Shown: positions 10,254-22,075, counted from the first letter of the stretch. The stretch: DNA of 64,000 nucleotides from Clarireedia homoeocarpa (GCA_001465935.1 LNKV01000084.1:1-64000); one strand, 5' to 3'. Notes: a model not told the origin generated them from the letters alone. Program-made: numbers and translations.

Positions 10254-11564
10254 CCTGTACGAGGTTGTTGCTTTTCCGATCCTCGTTTTCGAAGTAACTG
10301 AGACCGAAGTACAATAACGGGATATTCATCTCTCGGTGATTATACAAGTTCCAACATGCAATGGCTGCCGCTGTTACCTTTTCTCGAGATTAGTTTAGTG
10401 ATCTCATAGGAATGTTACGTCGAGTCTGTCTGTGCTCGTCTCTTACTTGGGTTACAAAGTAACTGCAACCAACTGCATTTGTTGATCCGCTCAGGGATAC
10501 AAGGTTAGATGCAGCCTATCAGTCTTACATAAAGATAACCGTGTGGTGTGGCAATGAAACGCCGATATCATCGCATTGACCAACCAATGTGACCTGTCAC
10601 TACCCCTCAAGCTCGTAGCTATCAGTCCACAAGAATTAAAGTAGTATTGCAGATGCATTGGCTAGAGCTGTTTCACATAGGTGCAAATATAGCATGTATA
10701 CTTGAGAATCCAATTTATTTTCTACTACCAAGCATAATACAAGAAGCCTCTAGCATAGGCAAGAACAGCCGAATTCTATCCAAACAAGCACTCGTTCCCG
10801 TACACCTGTCGATCAACTATGACAAGTCAGACACCACTCTACCAGGCGATGTTTATCTGAGGTTACTGGTGTAAAGTTCTATGTTCGCATCCTCCTCCAG
10901 GTAGAACATTGGCTGATTCTTCACGGATTTGCCTTGGTTATTTCTCTTCGTTTCCGGGTTAGATAGGTCTTGACCCTGCTGCTTCTCGTAGGTACGGGTA
11001 ACCTGGACGTTATTGGAACGCCTGAATATGACAGAGGGCATGGAGCTTACAGTTTGGAACTTAGGATCCATTCTAGTAGTAACCAAGAAGGTTGGTACCG
11101 AGGCTCGAGAGAATTGCCAGAAGTCGGAATTCGAGAATGTGCTGTGGAGGGAGCTTCAGGGAGCTTTGAGAATATATATATATAAGATTTAAGATGAAGA
11201 TTGAGGTAAAATTTCCGTAATTCAACCTGGTTCAGCAGTAGTATTCAGAAAAAGAAACATAACATTAGTGCTACCGGACCACTACGTGCTGGAGCTTCCT
11301 GTCCCTGCATGCTGCATAATCCCTGAGTAGTGCGCTCCGAGGGTAAGTTACATGATCAAGTTGTCTGCTCTATAGGAGCAGGGTAAGTTATCATATTTCA
11401 AAATTGGTAATAATGCCTGTTTACTTTCCTTTTCATTGCTCACCTTCTCGCGTTCTGGCTTACATACAAGCGACAGAGCCGATCGCTGCTCTCTACCGTA
11501 AAATAGAATCTTATGGCTGGTCACACCGATGGAATGAGGAAACTCGCTCGCCTATCTTGCGGAT
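10254..11564. other. Intergenic, no supported gene
   Basis: Overlapping short ORFs on both strands at 10853-11185 have mixed composition, and neither shows a motif. A short TA run lies at 11170-11182. Nothing else was recognised. Confidence 0.35.
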
Positions 11565-12221
11565 TGTTCCGGTCCGTACACAAATATCCTCATTTCACGA
11601 ATGGACTACGTCCATTGCCGAATAGACTGGATTTGTAGCTGGACTAGTCTATTAGTCAATCGACGTAGTCCATATAGTAAATGAGTCGATTCGCAAATAG
11701 ACGTAGTCCATTCGTAAATGAACATAGTCCATTCGTTAATAGCCTAAAGTAGGTAGTTCTATATTATACTACTTGAACATCATTATAGTCAATATAACCT
11801 CACCAGTACCCCTCTAGATGCCTTCCTAGATTATCGAGAACTTCCCTAGGGAGGTTAAAAATATAGATATAATCCAAGATGAGAAATACGAATATAAAGA
11901 CTGACTATCTACTTACAAATGGACTGATATCGAAGGAGAACAGTGATAATAAGGTAGTTGAGGGATCTAGGAAAAGTAAACTGGGTAGGTATGTGGTAGA
12001 TAGTATTAGTCTATAAACTATATCGATTGATTCATAAATGGACCAGTTGAGGTATAAACTAAAAGTGTTTTTATCTGGACGTAGTCCATTTGCGAATCGT
12101 CTCATTTACTACGTGGACTACGTCCATTGACTAATAGACTAGTCCAGCTACAAATCCAGTCTATTCGGCAATGGACGTAGTCCATTCGTGAAATGAGGAT
12201 ATTTGTGTACGGACCGGAACA
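11565..12221. mobile_element. Long-TIR non-autonomous element (657 bp)
   Basis: The ends are long inverted repeats of roughly 150 bp: TGTTCCGGTCCGTACACAAA at 11565 and its complement ending at 12221. Both sides are flanked by GAT (11562-11564 and 12222-12224), a possible 3-bp target duplication. Inside each arm the motif GGACTACGTCC or ACGTAGTCCATT recurs (about 11602, 11665, 11701, 11723, 12075, 12113, 12173), like subterminal transposase-binding sites. The ~340-bp interior has no coding potential, so it must be mobilised in trans. The superfamily cannot be assigned. A 3-bp duplication suggests PIF/Harbinger- or CACTA-like. Confidence 0.75.
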
Positions 12222-12224
12222 GAT

Positions 12225-13740
12225 CAGCCCACTATAGCTATACCTCCACAGCATTCATTGAGCTCCGTGGTTATTGACTTGACCGAGGAGAGCAGCAACA
12301 AGCAATCGAAGAGTCTTCAAGAAACGCAACAGGTTGAAACCAATCATCTTAGCCACACTTGATCTGACACAAAGCAGAAAGCTCGGCAGTTTGACTGCAC
12401 CATAGAGCAAGAAGTGGAAGTATTCGGGAACAAATTCTCGTAAACTCTATCTAGTTCCTCTTTGGAATTCTTGCTGACCTATGACAGCACCCAAAAGCCA
12501 GGATGATACGTCGACGCATAAGATCAAGAACGTCATTTCAAGAACATATCCGCAATGAGAAGGCGTTTATGAGTTCGTCCTCAAGGGAAGTGAGTCGATG
12601 GTGAGTAAAACGAGGAAGAAATAGAATGAGTCCGATGCAAGAGGCGACGGTTGACTGAGCTAAAGGATCATTTTCTAGCTTGGAGTGCCCATGAGGAAAA
12701 GGTGACAAGAAAGTGGGGAAAAATTGTCTATTTGATAGTTCAATCAAATAGTTCTAAGTCTTATGTTTTACTAGAGCAAGACGATTTCTGAATTGGTGGC
12801 TTCCATTCTTCTCCTTTGGGCTGTGTGATCGAGCTATCGTGGCCTTCGAATATTCGCGATCAAGATCCGAGAAATTCCAAAAATGATGACCCTGAGGAGC
12901 TTGAGCATGGATTTGCACTATAATTTCTCTAGCAGCATGAGGAAATAGCTCTAAAATCCATAAAAGAGGGGGGAAATAATGAGCAGCAAAAACGCAGAAA
13001 TCGGCGAATTAAAAGGTTCACCGGTATAGCCTTGACCAGGAGATTCAAGAGCAACATTTCTGATTGGATATTTCACAGAGAAAAACTCCAATTGGAACGC
13101 TGTTGATCCAATGACTGGATTTTAACATCTTGTTTGGCGTCATTGTATCTCTGCAGGAGGTTTATTTTCTTACACGGCCCCGGCAGTAGCCTTAAATTCT
13201 CTCAGATTATTCTTTTGCTCGATTCTGTTCCGAATCTTCGCTGGAATTTTTAGGGCTCGTCAATTTTTCGAAGCAGTATCAGCGGATTTTCGCATTTCAC
13301 AAAGTGGTGTGAAAGCAGGCAGATATTAAAAGCTAGCTTGAGCATCACAAATTATGATGGACATGCTAGAGGACTTATACCTAAATGTCGATATTTCCAA
13401 GTAGTAAAGGCTAATAGACATCTTATACGTACAGTGGGCTTCGATTGCGGTGTCCTCTTACCATACTGTCTTCTAGTTTATGTGAGCCACGCCCTCTGTG
13501 CTAACCTTTGTCACCTTCGACAACTCTTCCTGCTAAACAGCAGTTAGCACCTAGAAATGACTCCAGATCTTGCGAAGTCGCAAGTCGCTTTAATTACTGG
13601 TGGTATACTTTCAAGCGGGTTATTTAGCTAAGCTTGCCCTTTTTGTGCCTTTAGCTAGCGGAGCATCTTGATGATGCGGCCCAAACACCCTTGGACCGGA
13701 TTCACTGCCAAATCTGATCTAGGGCTTATTCTGCCTTGAA
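12225..13740. other. Intergenic, possible decayed coding remnants
   Basis: No intact gene. Near 13740-13790 the plus strand reads KRATYAQAQQQAQAQA then a stop, a low-complexity tail that resembles the end of a fungal transposase, but the upstream frame is broken. ORFs at 12538-12747 and 13338-13547 have no features. Confidence 0.35.
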
Positions 13741-13742
13741 GC

Positions 13743-15050
13743 GTGCCACGTACGCGCAGGCGCAGCAGCAGGCGCAAGCGCAGGCCTAGAAAACAAAAAC
13801 AAAGATCCGGGCTGACGCGTGTATTAATACGTGGTTGGCATCCTCAGAAGTCTTTTACTTCTTGCTCTCTATACCTTCCGCGTCACGTTGCTACTACAAT
13901 TCTCTACCCTTTTGTTTCGACATTAAGTCCTACAATATCTACTCCCTTTTCGTATCTGTTTGACCATTACAATGCATCCCAGAGTGAGGGTAATACGGCA
14001 AGCGACCTCATGCACTTCACGGACGCCACCACGGCCACGCTCACGGACGGTGGTAGCACCTACGATGGTATAGACACTCCGAGCACCACCGACGACGGTA
14101 TCAATACTTCCACCATCAATGATCTAGCAAACACTGGTTTTCGGGGCACGCCGGCGAGCAGCGTAGTCTTGCCCGAGCCCGCCGGGACGCCGTCGGCGCC
14201 GGAGCCCACGGTCTTGCTGCACCAAATCCAGCAGGCCGCCGAAGACGTGTCGCAGCTCGTTGGGCGATTTGGATTTAAGATGGCAAGAACGGTTCAGAGA
14301 CCAGAAATCAAAATGGCGCTCTTCGCGGACCACAAATTGCTCCGACTACCGTGCCTAAAGGACGCCGACAACTTTACCTGTCGAGTCACCTGTCGAGTCA
14401 CAAAACCCTACGCCAAGGTGCCGATCAACTATCCGAATTCGGCCCCGCTGCTATGGTGGCTCTGGGATGCGTTACTCGACTACCTTCAACCCACAGCCTC
14501 TTCGCGGGGTTGCAAGCTCGAGTTCACGCCCGCCCACGAGACCGACATCTCCCTACCCTACACCATCGGCATCAACCTCGGATACAAACATGACAATGAT
14601 AGCATCGAGCTTACTGCGTCATATGGTGGGCCCTTCCACGAGCGGCGAATCTTCGACGCTCCTATCGCCAAATTTCGCCTCCCCGAGACGAAAAGGTACG
14701 GCAAGTCGACCATAGCCACCCTGAACATCGACCGACACACGTATAAAGAAGAAGGCTGCCTCGCTCACACGTTGGATTACCTCGTGCCCCGTTCGGGAAA
14801 CCTATGGCGCCTCGCCATGGAGGCCTCCCCTTCAGACAAAGAGGAGACTCTAGTCGTCGCTCTTGCCGGGACTTGTAAGGCTGAAGACGACCACTTCTAC
14901 ATGTCGGAGAACCAAGGTCAGCAGTGCCTGAACCTGCTGCCGCGCTTCCCCCCCGATGCCAAGGAGTACATAATCAACGAAAGATTTGTGGGAAGGGTGA
15001 AAGGACCCTACAGCAGAATGGCTAATCAATCCCCAGGCCCTAAGGATTAA
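13743..15050 (+). CDS. Hypothetical protein, 345-435 aa
   Basis: The frame is open for 435 codons. The first ~35 residues are an Arg/Lys-rich low-complexity stretch that overlaps a repeat-derived sequence, so a more credible start is the Met at 14010 (MHFTDATTATLTDGG), giving 346 aa. The N-terminus is Thr/Ser/Asp-rich and probably disordered. From about residue 180 it looks globular (PINYPNSAPLLWWLWDALLD, GINLGYKHDNDSIEL, STIATLNIDRHTYKEEG). It contains a small tandem duplication TCRVTCRV. G+C is higher than in the flanks, which supports coding. No membrane segment or known motif was recognised, and no function is proposed. Confidence 0.5.
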   Translation: MPRTRRRSSRRKRRPRKQKQRSGLTRVLIRGWHPQKSFTSCSLYLPRHVATTILYPFVSTLSPTISTPFSYLFDHYNASQSEGNTASDLMHFTDATTATLTDGGSTYDGIDTPSTTDDGINTSTINDLANTGFRGTPASSVVLPEPAGTPSAPEPTVLLHQIQQAAEDVSQLVGRFGFKMARTVQRPEIKMALFADHKLLRLPCLKDADNFTCRVTCRVTKPYAKVPINYPNSAPLLWWLWDALLDYLQPTASSRGCKLEFTPAHETDISLPYTIGINLGYKHDNDSIELTASYGGPFHERRIFDAPIAKFRLPETKRYGKSTIATLNIDRHTYKEEGCLAHTLDYLVPRSGNLWRLAMEASPSDKEETLVVALAGTCKAEDDHFYMSENQGQQCLNLLPRFPPDAKEYIINERFVGRVKGPYSRMANQSPGPKD

Positions 15051-15286
15051 AGATGTAGACGAATATCTATTTACAAAATTTCATTTTCTCCCCCTTGGTC
15101 AGGCACCAGATCCTAGTACATCTAATTATAACTACTGTCCCATTTGAGGAAACAAATAGAACAAGCTAGAAGCAGCTAAAGTGATCACTCTATATGAATT
15201 ACTCAGAAGTCTTCCTAAAATATAGTACTCCGAATATTCAAAAAAAAAAAAAAAACTTCGAAAACACTATAAGTTGGTACTGTATA

Positions 15287-15721
15287 ACGTCCCTCTCTGC
15301 GTAGCGAGACACCCTGCGTGCCGAGACAGACGAATGAAATTTGTGAGAATTACCGATCTACACGACTCAGCAGAAGCCGTTTAGGCGTTCAAGCGTTCCC
15401 ATTTAGACATTTTACCGTTCAAGCGTTTAGCACTGTTGAGGATATAAACCCTCGTTTTCTATGTATCGTAGTTCTTCAGATAGATCCAAATCAATGCATT
15501 CTCAGCTCGAAATCTCACAAAATTGGATGAATTTCGAGATTAATAGATCGCTAAGTTATATTAAGAAGAATAGTGTGACGAACATATTACTAACTCTGAA
15601 TATGAATAATTCTCATTGTGTTAGTTAGTTTAAAAGAGATATCACGAAGAAAATCAAAATCCTTGCGATTTCATTGGTCTGTCTCGGCACACAGTGTGTC
15701 TCGCTACGCAGGGAGGGACGT
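15287..15721. mobile_element. ACGTCCCTC-family MITE, copy 1 (435 bp)
   Basis: The ends are inverted repeats of about 50 bp: ACGTCCCTCTCTGCGTAGCG at the left and the complement ending GGGAGGGACGT at the right. TA duplications lie at 15285-15286 and 15722-15723, the mark of Tc1/mariner/pogo-type transposition. There is no coding interior. Other copies are at 21560, 31151 and 36887. Confidence 0.85.
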
Positions 15722-15764
15722 TATATTACTTCTATATGTTCCTGCTACTTGACTATATTAGTAA

Positions 15765-15910
15765 ATAAGACTAAGGGCGGCAATCAGTAACCTGAGGCTA
15801 CCAATGATAACATAGAAACAATTAACCGAAGTGCTGACGCAGTGTGGCGTATATAAAATTCAACAGAGTGTACAAAGAGGACACCGAAATCGAAGCCTAC
15901 TTGTATTACC
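15765..15910 (+). repeat. 150-bp interspersed repeat, copy 1
   Basis: Shares AGGCTACCAATGATRACA, GTGCTGACG.AGTGTGGC, TATAAAA.TCAA and GAGTGTACAAAGAGGACACC in order with 30950-31095, and more loosely with 20100-20225. It is non-coding, in the same orientation in all copies, and each copy lies near an MITE. Confidence 0.6.
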
Positions 15911-16380
15911 AACTCATCTGTGGTGCTTGGAGTTCAGTCGTCACAAAAGGAGTTAAAGATAATAAAAGTTACTATTTAATCTAACCTAACTCTATTAATC
16001 GTGTATAAGTCAGAGGCGCCGTAAAGATTAGTTAGATAGAGAATAGTCAACTGTACATTACTACATGAGCATAGCTAGTCACTTCACGTGATAATATAAC
16101 TATGATTTGCCGGCTTCTTATTTTGCTTTTTGGTTGTTCACCGTACGTGACTTGAGAATTGATCTGAGGTGCAAGGTCCGACATACCTGAGGGAAGTCCT
16201 TCGAGATAGTTAGTTTCGGGCCAAGATAGGGTAAGGTTTTCTATTTCTGCCACAGTTTCCAAGAAGATCATCACTTATAATAGTTCATATATAGCGGTTG
16301 GTCAGCAGATGAAGTCGTATTTGAACCTAATTCTGAGCTCGCAGTGTTGTCCTATTTTTAAATGCCAGGCGGTGCAAGGT
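15911..16380. other. Intergenic upstream of the coiled-coil gene
   Basis: No gene seen. A TATATATATAGCTATATATT stretch at 16381-16400, about 55-75 bp before the likely start codon of the next gene, may be its TATA region. Confidence 0.4.
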
Positions 16381-16453
16381 TATATATATAGCTATATATT
16401 CTCATGATGGAGATAATGTGAGGCATATTCAAATATTCTGCTCTGCAAGCAAA

Positions 16454-17014
16454 ATGTCCTCCCACAACCGCTCCGATGGTGGTTCAGTCAAGATCTGCCT
16501 ATCTTCTTCTCCTTCTAACCTAGTCAATTCGGACTGTTATAAGGGCGGTGAGGATTCTGAGAATATCTACGCAAAGTATTCTATTGTTAATGAACGGTTA
16601 TCATCTATGGAAAATCAAATTACGGAGCTGAGGACTACAATTGAAAGCTACGCTACGACCCTTCAAACCGAAACACAGATTCGAGAGATATATCAGCTGG
16701 CCTTGCTTGACGAGCAAATACGCCACAGTGAATGCCGTGCAGAGTATTTCAGGCTCTTCAAATACCCATATTCTCAGCCAAAACGTGGTGATGAAGACAC
16801 AACTTATAAGAGCCAAACAGAGCATCTTCACACAGTCATAGGGCAGTTACAAACGAAAATACAGACTATGAAGGAGCAACACTCAGGAGCCCTCTGTGTA
16901 GCGGCCGATCACATTATTCGTACCGAAAGAGCCTTAGAGCGAATGCAGATGATATGTCCTGCGAATCCAAATCATGTCAGCAACGAGGAGGATGCGCGAT
17001 GCGAGGCTAGATAA
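16454..17014 (+). CDS. Coiled-coil hypothetical protein (186 aa)
   Basis: The preferred start is the Met at 16454 (MSSHNRSDGGSV), 36 nt inside the longest frame, because the upstream leader is Cys/Phe-rich and unlikely. The first ~45 residues are Ser-rich and polar. Residues ~45-175 are helical with heptad-like patterns (IVNERLSSMENQITELRTTI, HLHTVIGQLQTKIQTMKEQ), predicting two coiled-coil segments around a Tyr/Arg-rich linker (YFRLFKYPYSQPKRG). There is no membrane segment or signal peptide. A TA-rich promoter-like run lies just upstream. I do not recognise the family. Confidence 0.5.
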   Translation: MSSHNRSDGGSVKICLSSSPSNLVNSDCYKGGEDSENIYAKYSIVNERLSSMENQITELRTTIESYATTLQTETQIREIYQLALLDEQIRHSECRAEYFRLFKYPYSQPKRGDEDTTYKSQTEHLHTVIGQLQTKIQTMKEQHSGALCVAADHIIRTERALERMQMICPANPNHVSNEEDARCEAR

Positions 17015-18612
17015 GTCTCCTCCAATCCTAAATAGACAACCTTGGTGTTAGTAATATAGTATACCGCACCAGATGCAGTATTGGTCCGTTGTTTGCAATT
17101 TTAGATAAGAAGTTTGAATAAGGTGAGACTGACAGCTAAAAGTTCATTGCCTTGCACTGGTAATTTCTTTAGTTTTTGTAACATTTTCCGAGAGAATCTT
17201 TCGTAACTTAGAATAGTTATTTCGGAAAATTTGATTATTTTAGCTACGTATTATTAATTATTTTAAGGTATTCAATATGCGATATAGTTTCTATACCATG
17301 TGAGTAATGTTTGTATGTGAGTATAATTTCTTGATTCACTGAGCTACTAAGAAGCTGAGCGACAGGTACTACACTTATTTATCTTTGAGACCAAGTATGA
17401 TAGTTGTTAGAACACAGGTTTAATATTTTTTAGCATTTTCTACATGCAACGATAATCTCGCTAACAAACACCTAGAAACATCTGATATTCAATGCTAATC
17501 TTGTTGTTCCTCGAGAAATATCAAACGATCCTTCAAGAATAAAAATTGTCTCAGGTGACCATCCATCGTTCAAGATTCGAGCGACTGGTGAGGTCAAACT
17601 CTGTTATATCTAGAGTAGATATGTCAGCTTTGGAGCATGTGAACTGAACAGTCTCAAGGGAATCAAGAACGAACATGTGTTTCGGATGTAAGTCCTAACC
17701 CCACCTTTTTACTCTAATTTCAAGCTGAAATCAATTCGGTATGGGTGGAAGAGGTTTCGTGGGTGGCGGTCCTGAACATGGCGGGAGCTGTGGAGTATGA
17801 GATGAGGTTCCGATGAAAAACTGGTTTGTAGACATGATTGATAGGTGTAAACTTCAATCAAACACGGTAGGTAAATTAAAGACTCAAACTTAGCACCACG
17901 GTCAAGATAAAGGTTGCACTCAGTGTCATCGACTTTTGGGATCAATAATAATATCATCAAACTGCTCTCGTTACCGACTTTAGTTGAGCGAAATCCACAT
18001 GTCATCTTGAAAGCGGACGCAACCCTGATAACTACAAATGTGACGAGAACAGCTTCCTTTACTTTGGTACTAAGGTTATGGCTTTGGTCCAAATAATACT
18101 GTAGAGGGTTGCTTAAGATTGTTTAAGACGTCACCAATCATACAGTGCACATTGCACAAGCCAAAGTACCCGTCGTTGAAACTTCCACGGCTCAGAATCG
18201 AAAATCTGGAGAGCAGAGAGCCTGATCCTGTTTTTCCATGCTTTCCTTTATGGTAGACAAGAAGGCAATGAATATGCCAATGGAACACTAAAGTACAGTT
18301 GCTTAGAAGCAATAATCATGCAAGACAAAGCACAGTACAAAACTCGGGCAGACACCTGGTCATCCACAGGGTCCATGCGCCGCGGGGCCTCTGTGGCGCA
18401 GCTATTCCGCCTAGGACGAAGTACCTGCACACAAGTTTCCTTGAGAGATCAACAAGGTCGCCTTCTTACAGATGCAGAAGGTAACATTGTGTCTCGATGA
18501 CTAGCGCCAAGTATCCGGTAATCACGAGTAAGCAGAATAACAATTGGTGGTAGCACTTCGCTCATGTAAGTAAGGGTTACTGAATACAACCAAGACAAGT
18601 AGCTATGCATAC
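17015..18612. other. Intergenic with a Y-MITE end and weak ORFs
   Basis: Around 17330-17405 the sequence GGTACTACACTTATTTATCT...GAGACCAAGTAT is one end of the Y MITE family. Minus ORF 17709-18092 (127 codons) and plus ORF 18318-18500 (60 codons, with RDQQGRLLTDAEGN) are open, but I cannot tie them to a family. The second may be an exon or transposon remnant. Confidence 0.35.
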
Positions 18613-19653
18613 ATGCTACAGATATACGACATGATGCTTACTTTACACATAGATACCCGGTCATACATGACTACTAGCAAATGGTACGGCAGTCATGGGT
18701 CAACACAATTTGACGGAGGATTTCTGTGCGGCCTTCCTGTCCTATTCTTTGATATAGCGCTTCTTTGGCGGCCATTTGGCCCACTCAAGCGCAGAATTTC
18801 GTCGGACCCAGCCACTCAATATTGCATACCAAGCTGGTCATGGGCTGGATGGCAAGGTGAGATCGATCAGAAAAGTTGGCTTCCTGGTTACGACTACATA
18901 TTTCGTATTGACTCAAATTATCGGATCACACCTCTTGTTAAATGGTATTGCCACGAGCGGGAAAAGTTGGGGAAAACGCTAGTTGAAAGCACAGCGTTTA
19001 AATATCGTAAGACGTTCTTCGGCCAAGATAGGGAGCCTCCGCCAAACTGGACTAGACACAAATGCTATCCCAATGTACCAAGGGATGCTGGTTCCATAGC
19101 CTCTTTTGATGGCTACCCTACTGACGGCTGCGCTTTACCTCATTACGCCTACAAACATGATTCTGTCCCTGAAGCTTTCTGGTATCCTATTCCCCTTTGT
19201 AGTGAAACGCAAGATCATTTGCTCTGGCCTACGGCGCCATTTCTGTCATGTAAAGCAAAGATGGCGTGGTTTTATCTGGGCGAGGAAATTTCACGCGCTC
19301 ATATGTCCTTCTCAATTCGCGACCTGGACGGATCATGGGCGGGAGCTATTCGTTTGCATGAACACCTACCCAAGGGCAGCCTTATATCCTACGACCAGAA
19401 AAGTGTGCCCAGACAGAAGTGCGAACTAGTTGCAATCTCTCTCGGACATGCATATAATAGTATGAGAGACATCGACCTTGATGAATGGAAAATGAAAGAG
19501 CGCCTGAAGTCGACACAGACAAAGTATGAATTTTACAACGTTCTCTGGATCGAATGGAAAGAGGGCTTCGCCTACAGGAAAGGCATTGGCCGAGTTTTGA
19601 AGGAAATTTGGGAACGCCAGAAGCTAAAGTGTATTGATTTGAAATTGGGTTAA
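18613..19653 (+). pseudogene. C-terminal half of a HET (heterokaryon incompatibility) protein
   Basis: The frame is open for 346 codons and carries the hallmarks of the region after the HET domain: YCIPSWSWAGWQGEID near residue 70, and the end YNVLWIEWKEGFAYRKGIG...WIDL-like tail (here CIDLKLG). HET proteins trigger cell death when incompatible hyphae fuse. The N-terminal HET core (LSHxWG, WIDxxCIxQ) is absent here, and I find no trace of it in the 500 bp upstream. The piece therefore looks 5'-truncated. Alternatively the N-terminal exon was lost to rearrangement. The remaining frame has no internal stop, which suggests recent truncation or retained function. Confidence 0.65.
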
Positions 19654-20099
19654 TTATGGGCGCCACGAGAATCGCACCCCAAGATATTGGAAAGGGAAGT
19701 CTCCAGGACTTGGCTGGAATCCCTCGCTAAGTCATGATGCGGGGCAGCCTATACTTGTATAATAAATAACTTTCTTGATTCAGTCAGCAAATGAAGGCAA
19801 CATAATAGCTTCCAACTACGTGTGAAGCATTGGATGCTCCATCCGATGTTCTGAATGGCTTCATCTCTTTTAATATTAAATCATTTCATTACTAATGCTG
19901 CGCCTTATTGCGTTCTCCGTAAACCTCCGATTAATGGCCTGTTTAGATGGCATAAATAAAGGTCCTTACGACCTGTTTAGTTAGTTTCAATGCAATGCAC
20001 TTTTACGTCTCACACTACGCAAGTCAGCTCTATAACCTTATATCCTCTGGCTAACAAATGACACGAAAGCTCTCTGCTTCTTCAAAGCAGCGGCATATA
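19654..20099. other. Intergenic, nothing recognised
   Basis: No ORF with coding character, no repeat seen. Confidence 0.35.
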
Positions 20100-20225
20100 C
20101 TGTCAGGCTACAATAGGATGACAAATAAACAGCTAACCATAATTCGTCTAGTGCATTTTTGGCTCTGTGGCTTGTCTAAAACTAAGAGAGTGTACAAAGA
20201 GGAAGCCGGAATCGAACCCTACTAT
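20100..20225 (+). repeat. 150-bp interspersed repeat, copy 2 (diverged)
   Basis: Shares AGGCTAC, TCTAGTGC, TGTGGCTTGT.TAAAACT and GAGAGTGTACAAAGAGG with copies at 15765 and 30950. The end reads GGAATCGAACC, whose complement GGTTCGATTCC matches a Pol III B-box. Confidence 0.5.
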
Positions 20226-20639
20226 ACAACATAAAAGACAAGGAAATCATCATCTAGTCATTTTGCTGCTAGTGACATTGTCACCCCACCATATGCCTAA
20301 AAGTCCAGTACCGTTAGTGGGTGGGTAAAGGATGACTTTGAGAGGTACGCCAGACTTGTGCTGTAAACCCGAAATGGTTGTCACTTTGGCGCACAAGACC
20401 AACCCTTGACATACTTTCGGAATCCAACCCTTATTGTTGAATTGTAAAATAAAATTTGCTACTGTACTGTAAAGGACTTCTTGAAGGTACAAAGCGCAGA
20501 TTTGTGATGACTTTCGTCATGATGATGACTTAAAGTGGATCCTAGACTAGCTCTGCGATGAAAGATGATGACCGTGCTGACATTTACTTATTTATTTCGT
20601 TACCACCCAAATAAAATCAAATAGTGGGTCTCATGGCAT

Positions 20640-20796
20640 TTTTAGTGGTTAATACTATCTTGGTAAAAAATGTAACCAAACAGGATTGATTTGGGGTATA
20701 AAAGCTCTCTATCAGCTTGCAATACTACTATATCAAGCAAGTGCTGGAGAATTCGAGGACCTACTGTTTGGTTTTATTCGGCCGGCAACTAAAGTA
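20640..20796. mobile_element. X-family MITE, truncated copy 1
   Basis: The right end GGACCTACTGTTTGGTTTTA...CAACTAAAGTA and an interior matching copy 2 (TTAATACTATYTTGGTA, GGRGTATAAAAGCT) are present. The left TIR is missing. It abuts copy 2 end to end. Confidence 0.65.
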
Positions 20797-20798
20797 CT

Positions 20799-21004
20799 TA
20801 CTTTAGTTACAGGCCGAATAATTCCAAACACTGGGTCCTGTACCATTTATGTTATTTAATACTATTTTGGTAGAAGATACCAGAAAACAAGACTGATTTG
20901 GAGTATAAAAGCTATGTATTTGCCTACAATGCTACTGTATTAAGCAAGGTGCTAGAAGGTTCCCGGACCCAGTGTTTGGAATTATTCGGCCTGTAACTGA
21001 AGTA
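20799..21004. mobile_element. X-family MITE, copy 2 (~206 bp)
   Basis: The TIRs are ~38 bp: ACTTTAGTTACAGGCCGAAT...CCAAACACTGGGTCC at the left and its complement GGACCCAGTGTTTGG...CTGTAACTGAAGT at the right. The interior is non-coding. Confidence 0.75.
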
Positions 21005-21155
21005 GATAAACATTGTAGTCCTTGTTCTAGTACTAGTGATGTGGCAACCAATCAGCTCGCAGAAATAACCTCCCCATGCTACTTGATTGGCTAGAATTTT
21101 GATCATCGAGCGACAGGGACTACAATTGTTTATCTTTGATACAGTACCAAGTACG
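21003..21155. mobile_element. Y-family MITE, copy directly abutting X copy 2
   Basis: The inverted ends are AGATAAACATTGTAGTCC and GGACTACAATTGTTTATCT...ACCAAGTA. The interior includes AACCAATCAGCTCGCAGAAA, shared in inverted form with the copy at 21282. Confidence 0.6.
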
Positions 21156-21281
21156 GTAGAAAAGTTAATCCAAAAATCAAATCAGCCGGGCTACACTGCT
21201 GCCTCCCCTACATAGATTTTGCGAAGCAATCTCGCGGCATCACTAAACCACATTGAATGAGCTAGTGTGAGCTACTGACAA

Positions 21282-21440
21282 GTACTTGGTCTCAAGGATA
21301 AATACTCGTAGTCCCTGTGGCTTCACAATCTAAATTTTAGCCAGTCAAATAGCACAAAGAGTTATTTCTGCGAGCTGATTGGCTGACAAATTTTAGTTGC
21401 TAGAACAGGAATAGAAGTGTTTATCCTTGAGACTAAGAAG
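21282..21440. mobile_element. Y-family MITE, copy 2
   Basis: The left end is TACTTGGTCTCAAGGATAAA and the right end is TTTATCCTTGAGACTAAG. The interior contains TTATTTCTGCGAGCTGATTGG, the inverse of the neighbouring copy's interior. Confidence 0.65.
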
Positions 21441-21559
21441 GTTTTAGTGCGGATTGGTGACTCTTCCCACAGGCGGATGACGAAAATGGGGCTCAAAGTT
21501 TTAGTGTGAATTGATGACCTTCCCCTGCCTCTGGATGAGAACAGAACAAACACAGAGTA

Positions 21560-21810
21560 ACGTCCCTCCCTGCGTAACGAGACTCCCTGTGTGGCGAGAC
21601 AGACCAATGAAATCGCAAGGATTCTGATTTTGTCTTCGTAATATCTCTTTCAAACTAACAACAGTAAGAATTATTCATATTCAGAGTCAGTAATACTGTA
21701 TGCTCGTTACACTATTCCTCTTAATATAACGATCTGTTAATCTCGAAATTCCTTCAATTTGATTTGTCTGTCTCGGCACACAGGGAGTCTCGCTACATAG
21801 GGAGGGACGT
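21560..21810. mobile_element. ACGTCCCTC-family MITE, copy 2 (251 bp)
   Basis: The left end is ACGTCCCTCCCTGCGTAACG and the right end is CGCTACATAGGGAGGGACGT. TA flanks it on both sides (21558-21559, 21811-21812). The interior is homologous to copies 3 and 4. Confidence 0.85.
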
Positions 21811-22075
21811 TAATGATCTTTACCCGCTAGTTAGACTGTCATTAATTGGTTCATAATTACTGTCGCTTGGACATGATCGATGGGGATCTAGTGTGAGACC
21901 AACTTCACCCGTGTCCCCATTTTTCGCTACGCGAAATTCACAGTATGCAGGTCCCACTTGAAAATGCAGGTCATCAGCATGCACTAGTAATGCAGTCATC
22001 AAAAGTGAATTCAAGACAAAAACCAACAGGCAGTCGATGTCAGTATAGGAGTTAGTGTTTTCAGTATTTATGACT

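Noticed and set aside
13743..14009. Arg-rich N-terminal extension of the 435-codon ORF
   Set aside because: Low-complexity CGC/CAG repeat sequence. A better start exists at 14010, though I cannot exclude the longer form.
20205..20225. tRNA gene suggested by GGTTCGATTCC (minus strand)
   Set aside because: No cloverleaf and no A-box at proper spacing. Treated as part of a repeat.
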